A stretch of 64,000 nt of DNA, from positions 62,001 to 126,000 of the forward strand of contig JPHH03000066.1 of NCBI GenBank assembly GCA_000750105.3, in the 5' to 3' direction. Below, piece by piece: positions 10,843 to 21,185 of the stretch. Every line of letters begins with the position of its first letter. The stretch's first letter is position 1. The translations under genes and the position numbers were made by a program. The DNA is from Tolypocladium sp. Sup5 PDA-1. Lineage: Eukaryota > Ascomycota > Sordariomycetes > Hypocreales > Ophiocordycipitaceae. A model generated the notes under the pieces. It did no database searches. It saw only the letters and a list, made by a program, of their open reading frames with translations, and was not told the origin of the DNA.

Positions 10843-11589
10843 GGCGAGGCTGGAATGCAATCGTTGTGTGGCCCTGGCGCCGGTTTTGTACTTGTAGCAC
10901 GTGCGGAGTCGAAGGCGCGTGGAAGAGTGCGAAGGGAAAAAAGAATGCTGCGGTAGAAGACACTTCTGGGAAGGGAGCGGTAGTCTGCTTCGGATACGGT
11001 TCATTTCCTCCCGCTGGGCTGCAAAGAAAACAAAGTAGCCTACGCTGTGGCAAGAACTGGGACTGGGTGTAACCCATAAATGCAGATGCAGGGTACTTAT
11101 GGTCTTATACCCATATTCAGTGGGCGAAAGGCGCTAAGAAGCCAGCATTGCCATAGTGGACTTTTAACCCAAGTCGCTCCGCAATATCCCGCAAGTGTTG
11201 TTTATGCTGGACCCAGGGCAGGGAGAGTTGCGTTGCCGAGAAGACTGGTCAGCTTGGATACCCTGGCGACGTGCTCGTCGAGCCCGGCCCTGAAGTCCGC
11301 TGCCAATAGTATTTGCTACGGTTATCCAATATGCGAAGTGTAGGTAACTTCCTCTTTATACCGTCACCAGATTGTCGTCCGTTGGCTAGTGTGTGTGTAG
11401 TCTTATTCTTCATCCTGATCGTGCCACTCAGTATTATATTACAATGATCGAGCAACATGTCTTATTGTCCAGCGTCCTCGGAATGCTCATCGCAGAAGCT
11501 CTCCAAGCCCAGACCCTCGACAGGCCTCCACCCAAAGCTAGAGCTAGACTCCGTCGTTCGTGGCAGTCTTGTACATGTATTCCCGCTCC
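10843..11589. other. Intergenic between arsH start and ACR2 end
   Basis: Upstream region of arsH, lying downstream of the arsenate reductase gene. It includes the possible 5' coding extension of arsH (10843-11004). No other gene is supported; regulatory sites could not be fixed by eye. Confidence 0.45.
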
Positions 11590-12184
11590 TTACTTGGCGG
11601 CCCAGACGGTGGCGTCGTAGTCATCCATCCAATCTGTGAATTCGCCTCCGGCTGTTGCCCATCCTGTGATGCCCTCAAGTAAGATCAGGCTTTCCATACT
11701 GCTCTCATTGCGTTCATCAAGGTAGTCGCTAAACCATCCAGCTGCTCGACTGCCTCGGCCGCGGGAGGAGGCTACAGAAATAGAATACGTCAGTCTCCCG
11801 CCGTACCAGGGCGCGCGTGTCATTAGATGGTGCGTAGCTTACAGCAGTACCAAACGACCTTGCGGAGTCCCGCTGCCTTAAACATGTTATACAGCGTCGG
11901 TATGGTCGGGTATAGGCTCTGCGCCGGCAAATTCATCGATCCGCGAATGGTGCCGCCCTGGGTGCAGAAAGGTTAATGGAGTCACTCAATACCTTGCACT
12001 GGAAACCCCATACCTCGTGGTCTGTCCGACGGAGATCAACGAGAATGTAGTCCTTGCCGGCAACGCTGTCGCTGTGCTTCAGCATCTCCAGCACAACCTC
12101 ACGGGCCATGCCCGCTGGTGCATTGTTAGTCGGAGGCGGGTACGCAGCATGCCACGGAGCCGAAGACGGTTCGGTAAAAGCCAT
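11590..12184 (-). CDS. ACR2: Acr2-type arsenate reductase (rhodanese/Cdc25-like)
   Basis: Exons 12184-12014, 11957-11843 and 11771-11590 (introns 56 and 71 nt) give 155 residues. The N-terminal part reads PWHAAYPPPTNNAPAGMARE and then GKDYILVDLRRTDHE, the rhodanese strand with the DLR loop. Exon 2 adds GGTIRGSMNLPAQSLYPTIP. The active-site loop is made across intron 2: VVWYCSSSRGRGSRAAGWF, a CX5R phosphatase/arsenate-reductase loop with Cys95 and Arg101. It ends with LILLEGITGWATAGGEFTDW. Such enzymes reduce arsenate to arsenite with glutathione/glutaredoxin. Divergent from the ACR3 gene, which exports the product. An in-frame ATG at 12286 would add 34 residues (none acidic). A Cdc25 phosphatase role is less likely given the neighbours. 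Confidence 0.9.
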
Positions 12185-12885
12185 TGCTACCCGGAAAGTG
12201 GCGAGGCTGGGCCTGTGAATTGGGCGCGATGCGAACTTGCTGTGGAAGCTGTTTCCAAGGGTGAGTGGTGCTCTTGCTGGTGCCATGGCATCCTTGCCAA
12301 AGAAGAAGGGCCTGTGATCCCTTTATGGCTTCCAGGGGACTGCAGAGGTACGACTGGACACCCCATGGTGACTTCTTCCCTGTGGGCAACATAAAACCAG
12401 TGGCGGCAAGGAGTGGGCGGCAGGCTGTCGTACGGCATGCGAGAGTCCTAGGTGTGCCACCCGGAGGGAGTCTGTCACTCCCCTGACGTGATTGGCCAGC
12501 CCGAGTTCCGCCCATGAGAAATTGCTGAACAAACCTCGATGGCTCCACTGGGCCAGCCTGCACATGCCAAGCCTCGATGGCAACACTCGAGGGAGCGTCA
12601 TGGTCTACTGAGCCAATCCACGAAAGCTCTGGGTTTCATTGACACATCGATGCAGACCTTTCCATCATATACGAAGGGCTTCCTCGAGCCAACTTTAGCC
12701 AACTCCAGTGTGGATATATATACCCGTCGACACCGTCGTGTCCAGCAGCGTCTGGTGTAAGTCCCAGGTCCAGCTATCTTCCGTCTGGCAATCATCTATC
12801 ACCATCACGAGTCCACGACACAGCAAGCTGCATCAAAACATAACAAAATACCAGAGGGGCAAATTACACGACACCACACATTATC
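12185..12885. promoter_or_regulatory. Divergent promoter region ACR2 / ACR3
   Basis: About 700 bp separate the two start codons, so both genes probably share control. On the ACR3 side a TATA-like ATATATATA lies at 12714-12722, about 165 bp before the ATG. A CRE-like TGACGTGA is at 12485-12492, a plausible bZIP contact but a single short match. The part next to ACR2 (12185-12286) may be coding if the longer start is used. Confidence 0.5.
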
Positions 12886-14231
12886 ATGTCCACGCAAGAA
12901 AAAGATGACCATGAGGTCCCAGAAGGGCAACCTCCCTCACCCCCATCCGGGACAGAACACCTTGGCCATGGCCCAGCGGACGAGGAAAGCCGTGCCGTCA
13001 ACAATGGTGAACAACGCCAACGGAATTCGTCGGCTTTCAAGGCCCTCGGTCTCCTCGACCGTTTCCTGGCGCTCTGGATTTTCCTGGCTATGGCCATTGG
13101 CATTATCTTGGGCAACTTCGTCCCGGAAACAGGTCCCGCCTTGCAAAAGGGCAAATTCGTCGGCGTATCGGTCCCGATTGGTTAGCCCGTCCTCCACGTC
13201 GGGTATTGTTGATGCCCTACGCTGACCATTCCATCAAGCCGTTGGTTTGCTAGTCATGATGTATCCCATCCTGTGCAAAGTGCGTTACGAATCGTTACAC
13301 GAGCTCCTTTCGCACAGGGCAATATGGAAGCAAATATGCTTTAGCATATTTGTCAATTGGATTCTCGCTCCTTTCCTCATGGTTGGTGTCCCGCCTTTAT
13401 AAACATCGGCATTCGCTGACACCCGTACCAGCTTGCCCTCGCCTGGGCGTTTCTTCCCGATAGGAGCGAGCTTCGCGTCGGCCTCATTCTCGTGGGGCTA
13501 GGAAGATGTATTGCAATGGTTCGTTCCCTCCTAGCCATCAGCCATGGAACAATCGATGGTGACATGTACTGTCTCAGGTCCTCATCTGGAACAATCTCGC
13601 GGGTGGTGACGAAGAGTATTGCGCCATTCTCGTTGCCATAAACTCCCTCCTCCAGATGGTTCTTTTCGCACCCCTCGCCGTCTTCTTCATCCGCGTCATC
13701 AGCCACGAACCAGGCGCGTTGAACATCTCCTACGAAGTGGTCGCAACAAGCGTGGCTGTCTTTCTGGGCATCCCCCTTGGCGCAGCCGTTATCACGCGCT
13801 TCGTGCTTCGTGCGACGGCCGGAGCAGTCTGGTACGAGCGCGTCTTCCTCCGATTTGCCTCGCCGTGGTCCCTGATCGGGCTTCTATATACTATTCTTGT
13901 TCTCTTCGCCTCTCAGGGTCGCCAGGTTGTCCACCAGATCGTATCGGTCGTACGGGTCGCCGCACCGCTGCTGGTGTACTTCGTGCTGGTCTTCTTCGTC
14001 ACTGTTTGGATCACCAGGTCGCTTGGCTTTACGTTCCCGTTGGTCGCAACGCAAAGCTTTACTGCCGCCAGCAACAACTTTGAGCTGTCGATTGCCGTGG
14101 CGGTAGCGACCTTTGGCCCTGAGAGCGACCAGGCTCTGGCGTCCACTGTAGGCCCCTTGATCGAGGTTCCGGTCCTGCTCGGCCTGGTTTATGTTGTTCG
14201 ATGGATGGCAAACAGATGGGGTTGGAAGTAG
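12886..14231 (+). CDS. ACR3: ACR3 arsenite efflux transporter
   Basis: Four exons (12886-13180, 13239-13381, 13432-13518, 13578-14231; introns 58, 50 and 59 nt) encode 392 residues. After a hydrophilic N-terminus of about 55 residues come ten or so hydrophobic segments beginning LLDRFLALWIFLAMAIGIIL. The ACR3 signature is complete: LVMMYPILCKVRYESL, NWILAPFLMLALAWAFLPD across intron 2, GLILVGLGRCIAMVLIWNNL across intron 3 with the essential TM4 cysteine (Cys172), and TAASNNFELSIAVAVATFG with the conserved Glu344. ACR3 proteins of the BART superfamily drive arsenite out at the plasma membrane or into vacuoles. It sits back to back with the arsenate reductase whose product it removes. No disruption is seen. 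Confidence 0.95.
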
Positions 14232-14432
14232 GGACTGTATTGTAGGGACGAGGAGTTGCGATGCTCCTCCATGCTAAGGAGGGTGATCTTTGTACGTATA
14301 TTAGACTTTTGAGTGGAATCAGTCCTTCTCTCGGAGTCGTCTATCATCTGCCCCTACTTGCCCTCTCATACTCTTCTTGGACAGCTCCTTGACCCTTTAA
14401 CCCTTTAACCTGAGTTTTCGATGCGACTAATG

Positions 14433-15197
14433 TCACAAGGGCGTGATGTAGTCGAGCAATGCAAACAACAGCTTGTTATCCACCCGACACCCGTCACCCT
14501 CGGCGACAGCCCCCCGAAATCCAGGCTGCAGCCACCGACGAACAGTAGATGCCTCCAATCCGGCATAATTCTGCGCCGCAATGATCTTGTATGCGTCACG
14601 GCAGCGGCTAGTCGACTCTTGGGGGTCAGGCGGCTGTAGCCCGCAGCATTCCTTCTCTTCGTCGCCCACGGTTTTGTCGTAGCCGCGGTATGTTTCGGTG
14701 GTCGAGGCACGTACGATCAGAGGCAAAAGCAGATTCTTATCCCACGTCGAGGCATCAGAGCACCTGGTCTCTTCCACAGAAGCATCACCAGGTGAGCCGG
14801 CGCAGGCTACCTGCACATTGTCGCTTGCTCCAGAGGCACATCGTTCTCGTTGCCGCGGCGATAATTCAGACAGCTGGTACGATGGTGATGACAGCCCCAT
14901 AAGACGGCCGCTGTCGGTCATTTCCCTGTCGCTTGCTGCATTGTTGGTGCTGTCCACGGGAGCCGAAGTCCGCGCGTTCTCAAGCTCCGCAGTCAGGCGC
15001 TCAATAGTCCCCAGCGCCCTGTCCAGTTCTAGCTGGGTCTCTGCGAGATTCGACTCCAGCTGCGCAATGTGACACCTCACCCTCTCGCGGTGGCGCCGCT
15101 GGTTGTTGCGTACTCGTGTTATGTTGTGATCCGCTGGTTTACTGGACCACTTTGTAACAAGAACGCCACCAGCAGAGTGCCGCACCGTTTTTTCCAT
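14433..15197 (-). CDS. bZIP transcription factor 1 of the arsenic island
   Basis: Single exon, 254 residues, starting at the first ATG (15197); the frame upstream continues only to a TTG. Residues 25-70 form a bZIP: basic region ITRVRNNQRRHRERVR with the N-x7-R spacing, followed by heptad positions Ile45, Leu52, Leu59, Ile66 and Leu73. The middle is Ser-rich with scattered Cys. Residues 195-254 form a second domain, SRCRDAYKIIAAQNY ... VRRWLQPGF ... DGCRVDNKLLFALLD, that matches the C-terminus of the neighbouring bZIP 2 in order. This resembles a fungal-specific bZIP class. Location between ACR3 (convergent, 200 bp) and bZIP 2 suggests it regulates the arsenic genes; that is inference. Confidence 0.85.
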   Translation of the reverse strand: MEKTVRHSAGGVLVTKWSSKPADHNITRVRNNQRRHRERVRCHIAQLESNLAETQLELDRALGTIERLTAELENARTSAPVDSTNNAASDREMTDSGRLMGLSSPSYQLSELSPRQRERCASGASDNVQVACAGSPGDASVEETRCSDASTWDKNLLLPLIVRASTTETYRGYDKTVGDEEKECCGLQPPDPQESTSRCRDAYKIIAAQNYAGLEASTVRRWLQPGFRGAVAEGDGCRVDNKLLFALLDYITPL

Positions 15198-15928
15198 CTC
15201 CTTCGCCAGCAAGATGCAGGACTTCAGCAGAGAAGTGAAAATACTAGAGGTTCTGTGCCATTTTGCGGAATTAGCCAGTGTCTAAACAGTGTGTCGTTAA
15301 AGTGGTGACAACTTGAAGTTGCACGGATGACTCGCTGAGCCGCCGGACGCGCCACGGAATATTATGTGCGGCTGGAAAGCAAGGCTGGATGGTGGGGGAT
15401 CAAGGGGAGTGACATATCGAAAAATTCCCTTTCTAGGTATAGGCCATGGATGCATCGAGTAGCATTTAGTCAGAGGTGCCCAACTAACATTGGCACTCCA
15501 CAACACCTGATAGCATATCGAGTCAAGCCTACTAGCTTCCCGAGGATCCATCCCATCATCCAGAATTCCAGACTAACAAGGCCGCATTAGCAGTCGTGGC
15601 TATCCAGTGTTATCACCGTTTTTGTCCCGCTCATCGACATGAATTGGTCTTCCGTTCGACGTATATAGCTGCATAGATGGCGAACATACGAAGGACCAGA
15701 TGAGCAACGGACTGGATGGAAATGATCCATGGTTCAACATGGTATCACAGAACCACACTAATAAAGAAATGTAGCAGGAAATAACATTCAAAGTAAACCC
15801 ATTTGCGCGATTGAGGCAAAGCAACTAGTATCCCTCCAGTCCTGTAGAGGTCTTGTCAGTGGTCAGTACCATGCATGTAATTGCAGCGTGCCATACACGC
15901 AATTTATCGCCCTGGGCGACATGGGAAC
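15198..15928. other. Intergenic between the two bZIP genes
   Basis: Upstream region of bZIP 1 and downstream region of bZIP 2, about 730 bp. No coding sequence was supported; short frames lack any domain. Confidence 0.45.
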
Positions 15929-16871
15929 TCAGCCGAGCTCGACCATCAGCTGGAATATTTTAGTGTTCTTGACGGAACAGCTGCTTCTCCCTACACAACC
16001 AAGAGCATCGCGAGCCCCCGCGGAGTCTGCATGGCTATGGAGGTCAACGAGGATCGCCGCCGCCGTATCGCAAGATGTCTCCAGCGTCTCGGCCGAACTG
16101 AGGTATGGGGTTGATGATGATTCTGGTGGACAGAAGCAGTCCGACACTGGTGGTAGGATGTCAGCGGAGCACGAAGTGCAGCTATCCGCCGTGAAGCCGT
16201 ATTGGCTGCCATAGCCATGGTTGCTTTTCTGATCTGGGCCGGCAACGGTGTGACCTTGATGGTCTTTCAGCCGTTGGGGGCGCTCCTCCGCGTCCTGTTG
16301 GCCGTGATATCTAATTGCATCGGACCTGTGCCCAGAGGATCGGAGGGTTGTCATGGGTGTCGACAACCGGGCCTCTGAAGGTGTCTCTGAAGAAGTGTAC
16401 CTCGCGGCGGCCGATGGGTAGATTGAAATCGAGGACGGAAGGAGTGAATGCTTATAACGTGGAGGGTCGGGACGTGGAGTGCGGCGTGCCCTGCCTGTAT
16501 TCTGGCTCTTTACAGTGCCAGTCGCCGAGGCACCGGCGCTAGGAGGCCCAGGCAATGACAGATACCGATCAGTCTCATCTTGGGAGATGCCATGTAGAGC
16601 AAGGAGGGCACGCAGGCGCCCGTTCTCGACAAAGACGGCCCTGGCAGCCTTTTGCATCTCCATAGAGGCTTCAGCATCTCGGCGCTCGTACTCCTCTAGT
16701 TGCCTCCTCAGCTGGTTAGTATATTCCCGTTGCCGAGCCCGCGACCGTCGCTGGTTTTCACGGTTTTGGACCGTTGAAGCTGGAGTCTTATACTACGCGC
16801 GCAGTGTACTATTAGAAAGAGGGGAAATTTCCAGAATGCCACGGAAGATGGCCACATACCTTCCTAGGCAT
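15929..16871 (-). CDS. bZIP transcription factor 2 of the arsenic island
   Basis: Two exons: a 12-nt first exon (16871-16860, Met-Pro-Arg-Lys), a 73-nt intron (16859-16787) and 16786-15929; 289 residues. The basic region VQNRENQRRSRARQREY is followed by a charged helix and then VFVENGRLRALLALHGISQDE, a motif typical of a Pezizomycotina bZIP class. The central part is Ser/Pro/Arg-rich and probably disordered. The C-terminus has SCDTAAAILVDLHS, RDALGCVGRSSCSVKNTKIF with Cys243, Cys268 and Cys274, which parallels the last domain of bZIP 1. The gene is divergent from the arsenite methyltransferase with a 780-bp shared upstream region. A role in arsenite-induced expression is plausible by position but not shown. 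Confidence 0.85.
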
Positions 16872-17651
16872 ATCGCCGGTTCAGTATTGTTCTGTAAAAC
16901 GGTGCTTTGTCCACTGCCTTGCCAGCGCAGCAGTGAAATGGCTGTGCTGCCAGTGGTGCACATTGGACAACAGTCAGGCGGTGCCGAGCGAAAAGAGGGA
17001 TTGAGGGGCAGACACTGCTGGTTACCTCTAACTGTGTCAACGTGTACTGTTTGAGTCCCCTAAGAGTCTAATAAAGTGGCGGTGGCGCAATGGTCAGTTC
17101 TTAGCGGCAGCTTATATGTGAGTAGTTGCTGGTGCGAGGACGACCGAAATTGGAAGAGCTGAACTTTAACGGCAACAGCCAGGCCACGGGGAGGCGCTTA
17201 GAAAGCGTCCCCCGGCGCCCGTAGCGTGATGCAATATCAGTCGAAATGCTAGCATGAGCTGTCATTTCCCCCCAGAGCCTCGCATGACGGCGCGCTCGGA
17301 ATCCGTTTGGTTGACTAAAATCGATAGTCTTAAAAGCTATCCCGTCAAGGTGGCGAGTCGGTGACAAACCGAATTCTTCCTATTTCGAGATTAGCGGGGC
17401 TTGATGCAAACCACCGGTAAGCTTCAACAGGCAACAATTCGATGACATATTGCAGATACGGGTGAGACACCGCACCTTGTACTCCCTGATGCCTAACAGC
17501 GTTGGAGTGCGGTATCCTCTATAGAAGATGTCTATTTAAATGCAGTTGACGCCGCCTTTCCTGTTGCCAGCCAGAAGAACTCGCCCATTCTTCATACGTC
17601 AACTCCATTCAAGTACTCTTGACATCAACTCAGTTCAACAACCTCTCCGCC
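16872..17651. promoter_or_regulatory. Divergent promoter region bZIP 2 / arsM
   Basis: 780 bp between the start codons. On the arsM side a TATA-like TATTTAAA is at 17533-17540, about 115 bp before the ATG, and a TGACTAA at 17312-17318 resembles a Yap/AP-1 half site. Both are short matches and only suggestive. Confidence 0.45.
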
Positions 17652-18739
17652 ATGGAAGCCCAGGACATCTATTCAGAGGTCAACAAGCGCTACGCTGCTG
17701 CTGTCAAAGGTGCCGATGCGAAATATGGTGACTCAGTCGCCAAAGCATTTGGGTACTCGGAGCAGGAGCTCGCCACTATCCCGAGAGAAGCAAATCTTGG
17801 GTTGAGCTGTGGCAATCCATTGGCCATAGCTACGATTCGCGAGGTCAGCCTTCACTTTAGGGCTGCGGTACATTTGATCAAAGCTTCAACTGACACGTAT
17901 CATTCAGGGAGAGACCGTTGTTGACCTGGGTAGTGGAGCTGGGTTCGACGTCTTCCTCGCTGCGAATAAGGTCGGACCCAGCGGTAAGGTTATCGGCGTG
18001 GACACGAAGAAGGTGAGTTGTTAATCATCCGGCCATGTCGTGCAGAGAGCGTGTTCACTTACTGGAGTAGGCGATGCTCGACGAGGCCCGGAAACTCCGA
18101 GCGGGTTCCGGCAAGATAAACACAAATTTTGTCGAATCCTGCATTACCAAGATTGCGATTGAGTCTGGTATCGCCGACTGCATCATCTCTAACTGTGTCG
18201 TCAACCTCGTGCCTGAACAAGACAAGCAACTCGTGTTCAACGAGATGTTCCGTCTGCTCAAGCCTGGAGGCCGGGTTGCCATCTCTGACATCCTCGCCAA
18301 GAAACCGCTTCCCGAGAAAATCAAGAAGAGCATGGCGCTCTATGTGGGGTGTGTTGCCGGCGCAAGTCAAGTTGCGGACTATGAGCTATACTTGAGACAG
18401 GCGGGCTTCAAAGGTGAGCAGCCGTAGAGGCTTGCGACTTTGTCCACAGCAACTTTGTGTTTTAACCCAAATGGTCGCAGATATTCTGATTACAGATGCT
18501 AGTACTGGTTTGAATGTTTACAAGACAGATCCTGGAGAGGCTGCGGCGGGTGGATGCTGCGGTATACCGTCAACGGCCAACGCCAAATGCTGCGGTTCCG
18601 ATACGCTCAGCCAATCCGATTTCGAGAACCTGGACTATAACGAATGGACTAGTAAGTGTGTTTGGGCTTCTTTTAGATGGTGCATATGTTAATTATGTCA
18701 CGTTAAGGTTCGTACAAGATTTATGCAGTGAAAGCCTAA
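17652..18739 (+). CDS. arsM: Arsenite S-adenosylmethionine methyltransferase
   Basis: Five exons (17652-17843, 17908-18012, 18071-18413, 18481-18651, 18708-18739; introns 64, 58, 67 and 56 nt) give 280 residues. SAM-binding motif I VVDLGSGAGFDVFLAANKVG is followed by GKVIGVDTKKAMLDEAR, DCIISNCVVNLVPEQDK and LKPGGRVAISDIL. The arsenite-binding cysteines expected for ArsM/AS3MT enzymes are present in LGLSCGNP, SNCVVN and YVGCVAGA contexts, and the C-terminus carries extra pairs GGCCG and KCCG. The fold and motif order are those of AS3MT-type enzymes that methylate arsenite to mono-, di- and trimethyl arsenicals. ArsH in the same island would act on the toxic trivalent methyl products. Intact and coherent across all splice junctions. 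Confidence 0.93.
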
Positions 18740-19515
18740 AGGGTATCCAAGGGAGGCGAGAACTGGGCCGGAGGAGACAGTAGTATCCGTAGCAGTGCTT
18801 GTATCAGACCTCCAAGTTAAATCAAATGGCGTGTATTCTTCACAAGATGTTGTATTCTTGCTAGCAGCATTGCCGCCGAAACTTTGGCTTCCTGCTCCTT
18901 ATGTAGCTTTGGGTGCATGCGATGGGTAAGACGACGACATAGGGTCGTGGATCTGTCACTAAAAGTTGTTAAGGTAGAAGCTCGGTCCTACTATTTTGCT
19001 CCCAGAAGGGCGAGTTAGTGATCAAAGTTTGACTGCAGACCCGTCCTCCGTTTCTGTCACGGATCTCGCCGACACATCGCCAACCAACCTCTTCGCAGTG
19101 GCTACCGTTTCCAAGGGACTGTACATGAGCTTACCAGCGTTCATCTTGCGTCGGACTTGTCCTTCCTTGACCGCTCTTCACAGTACCCCAGAGCTGCGAT
19201 ATCTCAAAGGCACGTTGAGTCCAGCGGTTCTTGAGTTCTCCGGGACTTCATATCTACAGGAGATATGAATACGACAGGATGATACTGGGCATTGTTCCAG
19301 GTCTGCAACACTCACTGGGTGGGTTTGTAAACATGAACTGACGCAAACAGAGCGAGGTATCACGCGAAAGGGTATGGCCTTATCAAACAGCTTTCAGCTG
19401 GGTGAAAGTCTCCAAGGAGTTCAATATGCTATCGTGAGGTAAATACAATAGAGTACTGTGCTCCCACGAAGTTGGTGGCCTGTATTGCTCGCAGTGGCCG
19501 CCCATGCTGTGCCTC
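18740..19515. other. Convergent intergenic region
   Basis: Lies between the 3' ends of arsM and the glutathione S-transferase gene; presumably holds both 3' UTRs. Nothing else was recognised. Confidence 0.45.
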
Positions 19516-20360
19516 TTACTCCTGGTCCAGCTCCGGGTAGCGCCTCCAAATCCCATCCGAGTAGGCCACCCGGCGGTCGCTCTCCAGGTACTCCTTGATC
19601 TTGGGTCTATCCTGGACCGCATCGCGGAGCTTGAACACGCCGTCATACTCGCCCGACTGTTCGAGCAGACCCACGGCCTTCGGAAAGGCGTACTCAGTAC
19701 CATTGATGCACTTGTGTCACTGTTAGCAGCACCATAGGGAGTTTTACTTCGCTGGCTGATGCTTACCTGGTACAGCACAAGGTCCGCGTACGTCAGCTTG
19801 TCCCCATACAGCCATGGCCCGTCGCCGCTGGTCTTGGCGTCAAGCACTCGCTGGACGTAGCCCAGATACTTGGGCAGCCGCTCGTTGACAAAGGCGTTAC
19901 TCCTCTTCTTCGCCTCTGGCTTCTGTTCCTCGTACTTCAGGGACGTCGCGATGGGGTGATGCGTCTCGTGCACCTCGCCGACGAAGCCGTCCAGGATGGT
20001 CAGGACAATCTCGTTGAGGTGGAACAAGGCGTCGCCCTCGGCTGGGGCAAGGCCTAGCTTCGGTGCCAAGTACAGCAGGATGTTTGGTGTCTGGTTGATG
20101 ACGAGGTCGCCGTGCTTGAGGATGGGAGGGGCGAAGACGGGGGGGTTGGTGCCGTCGCCCTTGGTGTCTGGAGACATGTAGCCGAGAATTGTTGGGACAG
20201 CCTTCTTGCCTGCGGTCTTGGCCACGTCGTTGTACGGGACGCCGGCTTCTTCAAAGAGGAGACGGATGAGTTCACCGCGGCCGGGGATGCCGGGCCAGTA
20301 GATGAGCTCGTAGGGAGCGTCATCGTTGGTCTTGACGCGCTTAGCCTCTGGTGTAGACAT
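19516..20360 (-). CDS. Glutathione S-transferase
   Basis: Two exons, 20360-19767 and 19710-19516, with a 56-nt intron; 262 residues. The thioredoxin-fold half starts APYELIYWPGIPGRGELIRL and continues with EAGVPYNDVAK and LVINQTPNILLYLAPKLGL (glutathione-contact region with the QT/Q-S-like turn and a cis-Pro neighbourhood in the APPIL segment). The all-helical half contains HLNEIVLTILDGFVGEVHET, DGPWLYGDKLTYADLVLYQ with the conserved D-L of the N-capping box, and ends after LESDRRVAYSDGIWRRYPE. It would conjugate glutathione to electrophiles. It borders the arsenic island, where glutathione is also used, but cluster membership is uncertain. An in-frame ATG at 20507 would add 49 residues without any acidic residue, resembling a mitochondrial leader. 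Confidence 0.88.
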
Positions 20361-21185
20361 GGTAGATAGACGACGGATGAAGTGGAAGTGTCGGGGACTG
20401 AACAGAGCTGTTGTCGATGGAGCGCGGTATTGACTTATGCCTCGATGGTGCGAGTTGATGGTTTTATATGAGTTGAGGCTCCAACGCTGATGCAGTCGTG
20501 GCCGCATTTGTCCCCGAAGCTGTCGTTTAGCTGCGGGGCTTCTGCGGGGTTGCGGGAAGCCATCGAGGGCCGACTCCAGACGTGCGTCGACACGACAAAC
20601 ACGAGGGATGTGGGATGCCGATGCTCTTCACACCATGAGTCACAGGGTTCTCGATGCAGGTCAGTGCATACGGAATGTGGAATCATCTCGATTCAAACTG
20701 CACGTTTTCGTACACAGGCTTGGCTTACACACGCGCTGCATTTGATGACTGGGATCGGATCGCGATTACAAATGCCGACACTCGTTTCAGGTATTCCTCG
20801 GTTACAACACTTGCGACTCGTGAAATATAAATATAGTTCCAACTCTAGTTTCCAATTCTTCGGTGTTACCATTGCGTTCCGAGGGCAGCTTGGCGAACCG
20901 AGTCCAACCAAGCCCGCGGGTCAATGATATCTTCACACGGTGACAACCCCGAGGCATGCAGTGACCCCGTGCAGCTTCGGGTCGCACCGGGGTTCTTTCT
21001 AACCCAGCCCGTTCCTGATTTTCGTCAAGTTTCATGTTGGTTTGCTGATGCTCGCTTGTGGGCACTTGTACCGGTCGATGCCAACGCCCCAATCCCAAGT
21101 CCCTCATCGGTAGGACAGGAGCTCTTATGAGCAAGACCACGCCGATTGAACGATTAAGCCGGAACAGCTATTCAAAATCTATGTA
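20361..21185. other. Intergenic, GST upstream region
   Basis: Contains the upstream region of the GST gene (20361-20507 possibly coding) and the 3' flank of the dehydrogenase-like gene. No other gene was recognised. Confidence 0.45.

Noticed and set aside
14393..14411. CCCTTTAACCCTTTAACC as a telomere-like repeat
   Set aside because: Only two units and not the fungal TTAGGG repeat; lies in a normal 3' flank.
17085..17110. GTGGCGCAATGGTCAG resembling the start of a tRNA
   Set aside because: The following bases do not form anticodon or T arms with a matching acceptor stem.
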